Of a stretch of 64,000 bases of DNA, positions 25,634-34,318 are shown one piece after another. The position numbers and the translations under genes were made by a program. This stretch comes from Novosphingobium hassiacum (GTDB lineage: Bacteria > Pseudomonadota > Alphaproteobacteria > Sphingomonadales > Sphingomonadaceae): the NCBI RefSeq assembly GCF_014196055.1, contig NZ_JACICY010000011.1, positions 25,216 to 89,215 of the forward strand, read 5' to 3'. Each line of letters opens with the position of its first letter. Within the stretch, counting starts at the first letter, position 1. Below the pieces are notes generated by a model that was not told the origin of the DNA, searched no databases, and saw only the letters and a list, made by a program, of their open reading frames with translations.

Positions 25634-25706
25634 CTTCGACAAGCTCAGCATGAGCGAGTTTATTTGGCATTCCGGCTACCCTCCGCTCATCCTGAGCCTG
25701 TCGAAG
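25634..25706. repeat. Inverted repeat of sphingomonad type (dispersed hairpin element)
   Basis: The left arm 25634-25656 and right arm 25684-25706 are 23 bp each, complementary at 21 positions, around a 27-nt loop. The left arm begins CTTCGACAAGCTCAGC and the right arm ends GAGCCTGTCGAAG. I recall near-identical arms scattered between genes in many sphingomonad genomes. It sits between the start of thiD and the end of the DUF1272 gene and may act as a terminator or mRNA-stabilising structure. Only one copy was seen here. Confidence 0.7.
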
Positions 25707-25721
25707 GATGCCGCGCAAACC

Positions 25722-25946
25722 TCACCCTTTGAACTTGCGCTCGGTCGAAGGCGGGTGCTTCCCATGCAACGACTTCGAGCGGGTCGGGCGGTCCGTCAGC
25801 TCGCCACCGCAGTTGGGGCAGCGATCGTCGAGCGCATCCGCGCACTCCGCGCAGAAGGTGCATTCGAACGAGCAGATGAACGCGCCGGGTGCCTGCGCCG
25901 GAAGGTCGTTGCCGCAGCGTTCGCAGTCGGGGCGCATCTCGAGCAT
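25722..25946 (-). CDS. DUF1272 domain zinc-ribbon-like protein
   Basis: The 74-residue protein matches DUF1272. MLEMRPDCERCGNDLP starts the family signature. Four CxxC-type cysteine pairs (CERC, C..EC, CAEC, CPNC) in FECTFCAECADALDDRCPNC suggest a double zinc ribbon. Function is unknown. Its ATG at 25946 overlaps the stop of glmM by one base, so it is cotranscribed with that gene. Confidence 0.85.
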   Translation of the reverse strand: MLEMRPDCERCGNDLPAQAPGAFICSFECTFCAECADALDDRCPNCGGELTDRPTRSKSLHGKHPPSTERKFKG

Positions 25947-27283
25947 CAGACGGCCTTGCGTACGGCGTTGCAGATCGTGTCGACCACCGCCTCGACTTCG
26001 GCGGCATCGTCGCCCTCGGCCATCACGCGAATGACGGGTTCGGTGCCGGAGGGGCGGATGACCAGACGGCCCCGACCGGCCAGTTGCGCCTCGGCTTCGG
26101 CGATGACTTGCCTGACGCTGTCGACCTCAAGCGGCTTGCCGCCGGCAAAGCGAACATTCTTGAGCAGTTGCGGCACCGGGTCGAAAAGGTGGAGCAATTC
26201 ACTTGCAGGCTTGCCCGACGAGACTAGCGCTGCCAGCACCTGCAGCGCGGCCACCGTGCCGTCGCCGGTCGTCGCGTGGTCGGTGAGGATCATGTGGCCC
26301 GATTGTTCTCCACCCACGTTGAACCCGCCCGACCGCATTCGTTCGAGAACATGCCGGTCGCCGACCGCAGTGCGCTCCAGTGTCAGCCCCTGCGCGCCGA
26401 GATAGCGCTCCAAGCCGAGGTTCGACATCACCGTGGCCACCACGCCGCCGCCGCGCAATTCCCCGCGCGCTGCCAGTTGCGTGCCGATCAGCGCCATGAT
26501 CTGGTCACCGTCCACCGTCTGGCTCTTTTCGTCGACCACGATCAGCCGGTCGGCATCACCATCGAGGGCAATGCCGATGTCGGCGCGCGTTTCGCGGACT
26601 TTATCCTTGATCGCATCGAGATGGGTCGATCCGACATTGAGGTTGATGTTCTTGCCGTTGGGTTCGACCCCCATCGCGATGACTTCGGCACCCAGTTCCC
26701 ACAGCGCCGAGGGCGTCACGTGGTAGGCTGCACCGTTCGCACAATCGATCACAATGCGCAGGCCGTCGAGGCGAACGTTGTCGGGCAGGCTCGCCTTGAC
26801 CGCATGAATGTAGCGCCCGCGCGCATCCTCGATCCGCCGCGCGCGGCCGACCTGTGTGGCATCGGCCAGTTCCATTTCCTGACCGAGCAAGGCTTCGATG
26901 CTGAGCTCGGCTTCGTCAGACAGCTTGAATCCGTCGGGCCCGAACAGCTTGATGCCGTTGTCCTCGTAGGGGTTGTGGCTGGCCGATATCATCACGCCCA
27001 GATCCGCGCGCATCGACCGCGTCAGCATCGCGACGGCAGGCGTGGGCATCGGGCCGAGCAGGACGACGTCCATGCCGACCGAGGTAAAGCCTGCGACCAT
27101 CGCGCTTTCCATCATGTAGCCCGACAGGCGCGTGTCCTTGCCGATGACCACGCGATGGCGGTGATCGCCGCGCTGGAAATAGGTCCCGGCGGCCTGCCCC
27201 ACCTTCATCGCGGTGGCGGCGGTCATTACGCCGGCATTGGTCCGGCCACGGATGCCATCGGTGCCGAAGAACTTGCGTGCCAT
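25946..27283 (-). CDS. glmM: Phosphoglucosamine mutase
   Basis: GlmM converts glucosamine-6-phosphate to glucosamine-1-phosphate for peptidoglycan and LPS precursors. The 445-residue protein has every family motif: FFGTDGIRGRTN at the N-terminus, active-site serine loop ISASHNPYEDNGIK (about 98-111), metal-binding ALDGDADRLIVVD (about 238-250), sugar-binding GGEQSGH (about 322-328), and phosphate-binding RPSGTEPVIRVM near 404-415. AGGAAA lies upstream of ATG 27283. It is divergent from the SDF-type symporter gene. Confidence 0.96.
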   Translation of the reverse strand: MARKFFGTDGIRGRTNAGVMTAATAMKVGQAAGTYFQRGDHRHRVVIGKDTRLSGYMMESAMVAGFTSVGMDVVLLGPMPTPAVAMLTRSMRADLGVMISASHNPYEDNGIKLFGPDGFKLSDEAELSIEALLGQEMELADATQVGRARRIEDARGRYIHAVKASLPDNVRLDGLRIVIDCANGAAYHVTPSALWELGAEVIAMGVEPNGKNINLNVGSTHLDAIKDKVRETRADIGIALDGDADRLIVVDEKSQTVDGDQIMALIGTQLAARGELRGGGVVATVMSNLGLERYLGAQGLTLERTAVGDRHVLERMRSGGFNVGGEQSGHMILTDHATTGDGTVAALQVLAALVSSGKPASELLHLFDPVPQLLKNVRFAGGKPLEVDSVRQVIAEAEAQLAGRGRLVIRPSGTEPVIRVMAEGDDAAEVEAVVDTICNAVRKAV

Positions 27284-27368
27284 CGGAAACTATTTCCTCG
27301 CTGTCTGGGCCGCGCGGCGCGGCGTGCTGCATTGCTATGGGACGCGACATAGCTAATGTCATCTCAAG

Positions 27369-28676
27369 ATGACCTTACCAAATTCCGAAAAATCATCCGC
27401 GCAAGCTTCACCGACCGCGCTTCCCCCGATTGCGCAGGTCCCCGCGCTATGGACCTTTGTCGGTCTGGTCGCAGGGCTAGTCGGGGGGCTGACGGTTGCG
27501 TTCTTCGCACCCGAGGGTCTTCCGCTTATCACGACATGGGTCCAGCCCATCGGCGAGATGTGGCTGCGCGGCCTGCAGGCAACGATCGTGCCGCTGGTCG
27601 CTGCGTTGCTGTTTACCGGCGTCACGCAGGCCGTGGCGATGGCCAGTGCGGGCGCAATGGCGCGGCGCAGCCTTGGCATGTTTCTGGGATTCCTGGCGTT
27701 CAGCGCGGGTATTTCGTTGCTGGTCACGCCTGCATTGCTGACGCTTTTGCCCGTTCCTGCCGAAGCAGGCGCTGCGCTGCGCACCAGTCTTGTTGCAGCG
27801 CCGACCGGACCGGTGCCGGGTGTCGCCGAGTTCCTGCGCTCGATTGTGCCGACCAACGTGATCGACGCTGCGGCCAACGACCGTATGTTGCCGCTGATCC
27901 TGTTCATGTCGGTGTTTGCGCTGGCGGTCGGACGGTTGGCCCGGCCGCAGCGCGAGGTAATGACCACGTTCTTTGCCGCGTTAGCCTCCGCCATGCTGGT
28001 GGTGATCGGCTGGGTGCTGGCGCTCGCGCCGCTGGGCGTGTTCGCGCTGAGCATGGCGGTGGCCGCAACCAGCGGGATCGCCGCGATCGGCGCGTTGGCG
28101 CATTATGTCATTATCGTCGTGCTTACCGGGTCGGTCGTGCTGATTGCGGGCTATGTGTTCGCCGTGGTCATTGCGCGCCAGCCGCTGGGCGCGTTTGCCC
28201 GTGCGATGCTGCCGGTGCAGACGATTGCGCTATCGACGCAATCGTCATTGGCGTCGCTACCCGCGATGCTGGGCGCCTGCCGCAAACTGGGGGTGCGCGA
28301 GACGACGTCGGAGTTCGTGATGCCGCTGGCGGTGGCGCTGTTCCGCGCGACGAGCCCGGCGATGAACCTGGCGGTCGCGATCTATGTCGCGCACCTTTAC
28401 GGAGTCACGCTGACGCCGATGCTGATGTTCTCGGCCTGGGTCGTGGCGATCCTCGTCTCGTTGAGTTCGGTGAGCCTCCCCGGTTCGATCAGCTTCGTCG
28501 CTTCGGTTGGCCCCATCGCGATCGCGATGAACGCGCCGCTCGCGCCGCTGGCGCTGCTGGTAGCAGTTGAGGTGCTGCCCGATCTGATGCGCACGCTGGG
28601 CAACGTTACGCTCGACGTCGCGGTGACGTCTGCGGTCGATCGTCGGTCTCGTCGCAGCCCTGAGGCGACGATCTGA
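27369..28676 (+). CDS. Dicarboxylate/amino acid:cation symporter family protein, atypical
   Basis: The 435-residue inner-membrane protein has about eight hydrophobic segments and two re-entrant-loop regions of the SDF (DAACS) family. Hairpin 1 shows the serine-rich STQSSLASLPAML (about 289-301). In typical glutamate and dicarboxylate carriers TM7 carries NMDGT; the equivalent position here reads ALFRATSPAMNLAVAIYVA, so the usual cation and substrate site is altered. The C-terminal TM8 region is also divergent. It may transport a different substrate. It is a single gene between divergent glmM and downstream sodB. Confidence 0.8.
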   Translation: MTLPNSEKSSAQASPTALPPIAQVPALWTFVGLVAGLVGGLTVAFFAPEGLPLITTWVQPIGEMWLRGLQATIVPLVAALLFTGVTQAVAMASAGAMARRSLGMFLGFLAFSAGISLLVTPALLTLLPVPAEAGAALRTSLVAAPTGPVPGVAEFLRSIVPTNVIDAAANDRMLPLILFMSVFALAVGRLARPQREVMTTFFAALASAMLVVIGWVLALAPLGVFALSMAVAATSGIAAIGALAHYVIIVVLTGSVVLIAGYVFAVVIARQPLGAFARAMLPVQTIALSTQSSLASLPAMLGACRKLGVRETTSEFVMPLAVALFRATSPAMNLAVAIYVAHLYGVTLTPMLMFSAWVVAILVSLSSVSLPGSISFVASVGPIAIAMNAPLAPLALLVAVEVLPDLMRTLGNVTLDVAVTSAVDRRSRRSPEATI

Positions 28677-28761
28677 AGCTCTGCGCCGCCGGGCCGGGCA
28701 ACCGACCGCGGCTTCAAGCGTTGGGCGGGTGAACGCGTTTCACTCAAGGACCAAACCGACA

Positions 28762-29376
28762 ATGGCTATCCAACTTCCCCCGCTGCCTTATGCCGACGAT
28801 GCGCTGGCACCTGCAATTTCCGCAACCACTCTGCAAACGCACCACGGCAAGCACCACAAAGCCTATGTCGACAAGACAAACGCGGCGATCGCGGGCACCG
28901 ATCTTGCCGATGCGACGCTTGAACAGATCATCGCCAGTGCACAGGACAAGGGCGACAAGGGTCTGTTCAACAACTCTGCCCAGGCCTGGAACCATGCGTT
29001 CTACTGGAACAGTCTGACGCCCGCATCATCGCAGCCGACCGGTGAACTGCTGGCTGCGCTCGAAGCCTCGTTCGGATCGTTCGATGCGGTGGGCGCCGAA
29101 CTCGAAGCCCAAGGCACAGCGCATTTCGCGTCGGGCTGGGTATGGCTGGTCGCGCGCGGCGAGGCGATCACGGTCGAGCAGACGCATGATGCCGCGACAT
29201 TCGCGACCGGCGATGCCAAGCCGATCCTGGTGATCGACCTGTGGGAGCACGCCTACTATCTCGATCACAAGAACCTGCGCCCCGAATATCTCAAGGCGGT
29301 GATCGCACGCCATCTGAACTGGGACTTCGCGAGCGAGAATTTCGACCGCGATGGTGTCTGGACCTATCCGGGCTGA
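28762..29376 (+). CDS. sodB: Superoxide dismutase, Fe type
   Basis: The 204-residue cytosolic enzyme starts at ATG 28762 (MAIQLPPLPY), preceded by AAGGA about 12 nt upstream; a start at 28729 would add 11 non-homologous residues. Metal ligands are all visible: H27 (THHGKHH), the His of AWNHAFYW, and D and H in DLWEHAYYLDHKN. AQAWNHAFYWNSL and the Gly/Gln placement favour iron over manganese. Its last 13 bases overlap the end of the convergent AI-2E family gene. Confidence 0.93.
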   Translation: MAIQLPPLPYADDALAPAISATTLQTHHGKHHKAYVDKTNAAIAGTDLADATLEQIIASAQDKGDKGLFNNSAQAWNHAFYWNSLTPASSQPTGELLAALEASFGSFDAVGAELEAQGTAHFASGWVWLVARGEAITVEQTHDAATFATGDAKPILVIDLWEHAYYLDHKNLRPEYLKAVIARHLNWDFASENFDRDGVWTYPG

Positions 29377-30539
29377 GGGGTTTCTTCCGGGTCGTCTTCG
29401 TCCATTCCGGCAAGACGACCCGGTTGGAAAAGCGCCTCGCCAAACAGGAAACCGACCAGGTTGGGCCTGCCGATATGTTCGAGCAGGGCAGAAACCGTCA
29501 GCAGGATGGGCACTGACAGCAGTGCTCCCAGCACACCCCATATCCACGAGAAGTAACTGATCGAGATCAGGATGGCGACGGGGTTCAAGGTGAATCTCGC
29601 GCCGAGGATCGATGGCGTGATAACGTTGGATTCTGTCGCATGCAGGCCGATATAGGCAAGCATAGGCACAAGGCCGAGGGCCACGCTCGACGACGTGCCA
29701 AGCCCGACCAGACCCAAAAGTCCCATCATGACCAAAGGCCCGATGTAGGGCAGGAAGTTGAGTACGAAAGCCAGGCCACCCCACATGACCGGGGCGGTCA
29801 GGCCGAACGCCCATGCGCCTGCGGCGACGATGAGGCCGATCACAAAATTGACGAGCGCCACGGTCAGGATATAGCTGCCAACGCGCTCCTGCACGTCGCG
29901 CAGCACTCGCGCGAGGCGCACCGACGCGCTGAACGAATGCCGGTCGAACAAAATGCGACGCTTCATGCGGATGCGCGATTCGATCATGAAGAACGTCATC
30001 AGCAGCGTCAGCAGCATCTCGAGAATGACGCTCGGCGTGGCGAAAGCGAGTTGTTCGATCACCGACGGCGTTGCAACCACGACTTCGCGCGCGGTGCGTC
30101 CGGTAATCTTGGCAAGCTGGCGATTGACGTCGGAAATCCAGGACAGGTTGCCGCGTAGTTCGGCAAAGCGCATTGCGACCTGACGCGCCAGCGCCGGCAC
30201 CTGATCGACCATGACGAAGGCGGGCTGCAGGATCAGCAGCAACGCGAGCACCACGACCGCGATGAGCGCGAGAATGGCAAACAATGACGCCAGCGTGTTG
30301 GGCAGGCCCAATCGCGTCATGCGGTCAGCCAGCGGTGACAGCACGATCGTGAAGATCATCGCCGTCACCGGTGGTAAAAAGACCACCGATCCGATCGAAA
30401 GGACGAACGGCAACGCGAGAAACAGGCCAAGCCCAAGCGTCAGCAGGATCGCGGACTGCAAACGCACCCGGCGATCGGACGCCTCATCCACAAACGGCGG
30501 CTCGAGCGGCGGTGAAGCGGGCATGAAGGGCTGGTTCAC
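29364..30539 (-). CDS. AI-2E family transporter (PerM-like permease)
   Basis: The 391-residue inner-membrane protein has the AI-2E/PerM profile: paired helices at about 28-75, one at 85-110, a large soluble segment (about 115-165), then a C-terminal bundle with the conserved FLPYIGPLV (about 262-270) and a late LSVPILLTVSALLEHI. Members export small molecules such as autoinducer-2, indole or ions; the substrate here is not predictable. It converges on sodB and overlaps it by 13 bp. Confidence 0.88.
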   Translation of the reverse strand: MNQPFMPASPPLEPPFVDEASDRRVRLQSAILLTLGLGLFLALPFVLSIGSVVFLPPVTAMIFTIVLSPLADRMTRLGLPNTLASLFAILALIAVVVLALLLILQPAFVMVDQVPALARQVAMRFAELRGNLSWISDVNRQLAKITGRTAREVVVATPSVIEQLAFATPSVILEMLLTLLMTFFMIESRIRMKRRILFDRHSFSASVRLARVLRDVQERVGSYILTVALVNFVIGLIVAAGAWAFGLTAPVMWGGLAFVLNFLPYIGPLVMMGLLGLVGLGTSSSVALGLVPMLAYIGLHATESNVITPSILGARFTLNPVAILISISYFSWIWGVLGALLSVPILLTVSALLEHIGRPNLVGFLFGEALFQPGRLAGMDEDDPEETPQPG

Positions 30540-30674
30540 CTGACAGGCGGCCTTGGTGCTGGAGTTGCGAAAACTCTCCTTTCACCGCAGCGTCCGCCGA
30601 TCAAGTGCGCGTTTTCACCTTGCGCTGAATTATGACGAGGCGTGACTGGAAAGCCCCGATCACACGGGTCGCGC

Positions 30675-31307
30675 TCAGTCCTTGTCGGTCAGGACCGGGT
30701 CATTCTGATGGCCTGTCAGCACCGTACGGTCGAGTTCGCCCATGATGGCGGAATGCGCCACTGCGTCGGCCGTGCTGCGGCGCGGGATCTGGCCGCTTTC
30801 AATCATCTGTGAAAGTGCAGCGCGGGCACGGCCGACGCGGCTTTTGATCGTGCCTACCGCGCAACCGCAGATCTGCGCGGCCTCTTCGTAGCTGAAGCCG
30901 CCCGCGCCGACGAGCAGCAGGGCCTCGCGGCGCTCCGGCGGCAGGGTGAGCAGGGCGCGATGCATGTCGGACAAGTGCATCGGGCCTTCCTGCGCGGCTG
31001 GAGCCACGAGAATGCGCTCCGCCACGGTTTCGTCGTAATCGGCACGGAAGCGGTTGCGGCGCATGTCGGTGAGATAGGCGTTACGCAGGATCACGAAGGT
31101 CCAGGCCCGCATCGACGTGCCCGGCTCGAACCGTTCTTGCGCGGCCCACGCCTTGAGCAGGGTTTCCTGCACGAGATCATCGGCAAGGTCCGGGCGACCG
31201 CAAAGACCACGCGCAAATGCGCGCAAGTGCGGGATCACTCCGGTAAGGTCGCGTTTGAACGCAACCGGGTCGCTAGCCGGTCTTGGCGACTTGTCCTCAT
31301 CAGCCAT
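30675..31307 (-). CDS. ecfG: General stress response sigma factor EcfG
   Basis: The 210-residue ECF sigma factor starts at ATG 31307 (MADEDKSPRP). Region sigma2 spans about 35-95 (DLADDLVQETLLKAWAAQERFEPG, in part) and sigma4 about 120-175 with the helix-turn-helix SYEEAAQICGCAVGTIKSRVGRA region. It is preceded by and overlaps nepR by 8 bp and lies near phyR and a HisKA_2 kinase, which defines it as the EcfG of the alphaproteobacterial general stress response. It should recognise GGAAC-N16/17-CGTT promoters, four of which are in this locus. Confidence 0.95.
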   Translation of the reverse strand: MADEDKSPRPASDPVAFKRDLTGVIPHLRAFARGLCGRPDLADDLVQETLLKAWAAQERFEPGTSMRAWTFVILRNAYLTDMRRNRFRADYDETVAERILVAPAAQEGPMHLSDMHRALLTLPPERREALLLVGAGGFSYEEAAQICGCAVGTIKSRVGRARAALSQMIESGQIPRRSTADAVAHSAIMGELDRTVLTGHQNDPVLTDKD

Positions 31308-31485
31308 GCGACGGATCGTCCAGTTGATCGAGCAATTTGGCGAAGCTGTCGGGCAACGGTTCATCGACGACGGAATCGTACAGACGCTTGAGACCGTCTG
31401 CCCATTCCGGCGATTGTGGCTTGCCGCCCTTCCGGCGCGGGTTACCGGGATTCATCGGTTTCTCTTTCGACATTCGCTCTGACAA
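31300..31485 (-). CDS. nepR: Anti-sigma factor NepR
   Basis: The 61-residue protein carries the NepR core LKRLYDSVVDEPLPDSFAKL (about 33-52), the two-helix segment that binds EcfG or PhyR in turn. It starts at TTG 31485, with GGAGG-type sequence upstream, or at ATG 31473 four codons later. The gene overlaps ecfG by 8 bp, giving coupled production of sigma and anti-sigma factor. It is preceded by an EcfG-type promoter, so the circuit is autoregulated. Confidence 0.93.
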   Translation of the reverse strand: MSERMSKEKPMNPGNPRRKGGKPQSPEWADGLKRLYDSVVDEPLPDSFAKLLDQLDDPSHG

Positions 31486-31596
31486 CGCCTCCCCCTCCAG
31501 GGATAATCCAAAAACAAGACCGCTGGCGCGGCAGATGCGCTTCTACACCATCTGCGGCCGCTCAAACAGCGATCACACATGGCCCTTCGTACGTGG

Positions 31597-31621
31597 AACG
31601 ATATCGACCCCTGTCGGTTCC
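31597..31621 (-). promoter_or_regulatory. EcfG-type promoter of nepR-ecfG
   Basis: On the minus strand, GGAAC (31621-31617), a 16-bp spacer and CGTT (31600-31597) match the EcfG consensus exactly. Transcription would start near 31590, about 105 nt before nepR. The plus strand of the same DNA reads GGAAC (31595-31599), 16 bp, then GGTT, one base off the consensus, facing the divergent kinase gene. Confidence 0.85.
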
Positions 31622-31725
31622 CGTTTTGCTACGCGCATAGGCATTCCTTTGCGTTACATTTGGTGCAACTAAAGGACCGGGACCAATCCGGGCGGTTAGT
31701 TGCATAGGGAGGACACAGGCGCGCG

Positions 31726-33396
31726 ATGGAGAAGCTTCTTGCCTCTAAGAAGCTGAGCCCGAGGTGGTACGAGCGTTTCCCGCGCGCGGTACCCGTCGGG
31801 ATATTCAGCCTTACCATGGCGGTAGCTCTGCTGAGCGTCTTTGCGATCGAGACTGCCGAGGACCGTCGGCAGTCCGCGCTGATCGCGCAGACCGCGCAAA
31901 CCATAGCGTCAGGACTTGAGCGCCGCTCCAACGCCAACGCGGCCTATCTGCGAGCGAGCGCGGCACTGTTCGCCACACAGCAGATGGTCGAAGCACCCCT
32001 GTTCCGGACCTTCATCCGCCAACTGCACCTCGACGGTCGCTACGTCGGCTCGGACGGGATCGGCTGGGCGATGAAGGTCTCCCGCGACGATATTCCCACG
32101 GTGGAAAGCATCATGCGTCGCGACGCAGATGCCGGATTCACCGTTCGCCCGGCACCACCGCCCGCGCAGCCTTATGTCACACCGGTGATGTTTCTCGAGC
32201 CCGATACGCTACGCAACCGACGCGCCGTCGGCTTTGACATGACCTCGGAGAGCGTGCGGCGCACTGCGATGAAGGCGGCAGAGCGGAGCGGGCAGCCAAC
32301 TGCGACAGGCCATGTCGTGCTTCAGCAGGAAGGGCGACCAGGCGGGCCGCAGGGCTTCCTTGTGTTCATGCCGGTGTTTTCGCTTCCGAACGAAGATGGC
32401 GCGCGCAACCTTCGCGGCTATGTCTTTTCACCTTACAATGCGCAGCAATTTCTTCAGACGTCAGTCGACGCCGGTCACTTGTCTGGCGCAGGCATCCGGC
32501 TGTACGATCAGGATGCGTCAGGCCTGACGCTGATGGCTGCGATCGCGCCCAGCGAAGTATCGGGGCAAGTCATTCGACGGCCGATGGAAATATCCGGCCA
32601 CCGGTTCCTGCTCGAGATCGAAGCGCCGGCTACGCCGATGCTTTCGACGATGTCGGTGATGACACTGCTGTTCGGGCTGCTGGTCGCGACGCTGCTGCTG
32701 GTGCTGGCGCGGCTGCTGACGCAACAGGCGATGGAGGATCGCATCGCGCTCGCATGGTTCGAGCAGCAATCCTCGATCCGCAACTCGTTGACGCGCGAGT
32801 TGAACCACCGGGTCAAGAATACTCTGGCCAACGTGCTCTCGATCGTGTCCCTGACGAGGCGCCGTGCCACCAGTCTGACCGATTTCGCCGATAGCCTTGA
32901 AGGTCGCATTCGCGCGCTGTCGGCAACGCATGATTTGCTCACCCAGTCCGACTGGGGCACGACGCCAGTGGCGATGGTGATCAAGGCTGAACTCGCCCCT
33001 TACGCGCAGGATGTCCACCGCCATCTCGATATCGAAGGGCCGGAGGTCGAGCTTGCTCCCAATGACGCGCTGTCGCTAGGCCTCGCGATCCACGAACTGG
33101 CGACCAATGCCGCAAAATACGGTGCGCTCGCGGTGGAGCAAGGGCGCGTGTCGATCAGCTGGCAGATGGTCGGAGAAAATCTGGCGCGGATAGAATGGAT
33201 CGAACGCGGTGGTCCGGCGATCGACCTTGAAACAAAGCGCAAGCGTGGGTTTGGCACCGAACTGATCGAAAAGATCGTGGCGCATGAGTTGCGCAATCCG
33301 GTCGACCTGCGCTTCGAGGCCGAAGGCGTGCGCTGTATCCTGCTGATCCCGGTGCGCCGCCGGAACGACTTCGCGATACGACAAGGCCGCGCCTGA
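31726..33396 (+). CDS. CHASE-domain sensor histidine kinase of the HisKA_2/HWE type (PhyR kinase candidate)
   Basis: The 556-residue kinase has one membrane helix at about 24-42, a periplasmic CHASE sensor domain (about 70-285) and a second helix at about 305-330. A HisKA_2-type phospho-acceptor domain follows with H361 in ELNHRVKNTLANVLSIV, then a HATPase domain with the N-box HELATNAAKYGAL (about 455-467). Kinases of this class phosphorylate PhyR in the general stress response, and this one lies between nepR-ecfG and phyR, convergent with phyR. It most likely is the PhyR kinase (PhyK/PhyP-like); the CHASE ligand is unknown. Kinase versus phosphatase bias cannot be told. Confidence 0.9.
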   Translation: MEKLLASKKLSPRWYERFPRAVPVGIFSLTMAVALLSVFAIETAEDRRQSALIAQTAQTIASGLERRSNANAAYLRASAALFATQQMVEAPLFRTFIRQLHLDGRYVGSDGIGWAMKVSRDDIPTVESIMRRDADAGFTVRPAPPPAQPYVTPVMFLEPDTLRNRRAVGFDMTSESVRRTAMKAAERSGQPTATGHVVLQQEGRPGGPQGFLVFMPVFSLPNEDGARNLRGYVFSPYNAQQFLQTSVDAGHLSGAGIRLYDQDASGLTLMAAIAPSEVSGQVIRRPMEISGHRFLLEIEAPATPMLSTMSVMTLLFGLLVATLLLVLARLLTQQAMEDRIALAWFEQQSSIRNSLTRELNHRVKNTLANVLSIVSLTRRRATSLTDFADSLEGRIRALSATHDLLTQSDWGTTPVAMVIKAELAPYAQDVHRHLDIEGPEVELAPNDALSLGLAIHELATNAAKYGALAVEQGRVSISWQMVGENLARIEWIERGGPAIDLETKRKRGFGTELIEKIVAHELRNPVDLRFEAEGVRCILLIPVRRRNDFAIRQGRA

Positions 33397-33433
33397 CAGA
33401 CGCGGCCTTGTGGCTACAAAGATTTAGCGAAGG

Positions 33434-34231
33434 TCAATCGAGCGGACGGCTCGACCCGAAGAACAGTGCCTGACTGATTGCGGTGCGGACGGTCTGTTCC
33501 TGGAATGGCTTGGTCACCAAATACGTCGGCTCCGGACGATCGCCGGTCAGCAGGCGTTCGGGATAAGCCGTAATAAAGATCACCGGCACCGAACCGATGC
33601 GCAGGATGTCATCCACCGCGTCGAGCCCAGAGCTGCCATCGGCCAGCTGGATGTCGGCCAGGACGAGGCCGGGTTGTTCGCGCTGCACGATTTCAAGCGC
33701 CTGGGTACGGGTAGCGGCCATGCCGCACACCTCGTGCCCGAGTGAGCGGACGAGGTCTTCGAGCTGCATCGAGATAAGCGGCTCGTCTTCGATGATCAGC
33801 ACCGACGTCGATGATTCGCGGTCGATTTCGGAGATCGCGTCCTGCACCAGCCGCTCGACCTCATCGGCCTCACGATCCATGATGTAGGCGGCTTCATCGA
33901 CGCTGAAATCTTCAAGCGTCGTCAACAACAGAGCCTGACGATTGGCTGGCGTCATCGCGGCAAGCCGCTCCTGCGCAGCAGCTTCATGCTGACCGAGCAG
34001 GCCCGACGAGCGATCGACAGTATCGACATAGGCCGTGGACCACACGCGATTGAATGTGTGATAAAGCTGCGGCCGGCCTTCGCCGATGATCGCGCGCAAG
34101 CCTTCGTCGGCGAGCGCGGCTTCAAGCGTGGCGCGCACAAATGAATCGCCGGCAGTCTGGCTGCCGGTCAAGGCGCGGGCGTAACGACGTAGATAAGGCA
34201 GTTGATTGGCAACCTTGGCACCAAGTGACAT
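33434..34231 (-). CDS. phyR: Response regulator/anti-anti-sigma factor PhyR
   Basis: The 265-residue protein has the unmistakable PhyR layout: an N-terminal sigma-like domain (about 1-135) that mimics EcfG, and a C-terminal receiver (about 143-260) with acidic cluster E148-D149-E150, phospho-acceptor D193 in LADIQLADGSSG, and K241 in VTKPF. On phosphorylation it binds NepR and frees EcfG. ATG 34231 (MSLGAKVANQ) is preceded by GGAAGGGG; a longer frame from 34264 is unlikely because the EcfG-type -10 element is there. It is preceded by its own EcfG-type promoter. Confidence 0.96.
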   Translation of the reverse strand: MSLGAKVANQLPYLRRYARALTGSQTAGDSFVRATLEAALADEGLRAIIGEGRPQLYHTFNRVWSTAYVDTVDRSSGLLGQHEAAAQERLAAMTPANRQALLLTTLEDFSVDEAAYIMDREADEVERLVQDAISEIDRESSTSVLIIEDEPLISMQLEDLVRSLGHEVCGMAATRTQALEIVQREQPGLVLADIQLADGSSGLDAVDDILRIGSVPVIFITAYPERLLTGDRPEPTYLVTKPFQEQTVRTAISQALFFGSSRPLD

Positions 34232-34264
34232 GCGGACCCCTTCCCGGACGGTATCGTGCGCCAC

Positions 34265-34290
34265 AACGGTCGAACCGCATATCCGGTTCC
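34265..34290 (-). promoter_or_regulatory. EcfG-type promoter of phyR
   Basis: On the minus strand, GGAAC (34290-34286), a 17-bp spacer and CGTT (34268-34265) match the EcfG consensus. The -10 element ends 34 bp before the phyR start codon, giving a leader of roughly 25 nt. This adds positive feedback on the anti-anti-sigma factor. Confidence 0.85.
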
Positions 34291-34318
34291 CGCGACGCTG
34301 CCACGTGCGGCAATCATG

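Noticed and set aside
24861..25721. TPP riboswitch before thiD
   Set aside because: The upstream gap is filled by the dispersed inverted repeat and shows no thi-box sequence that I can recognise.
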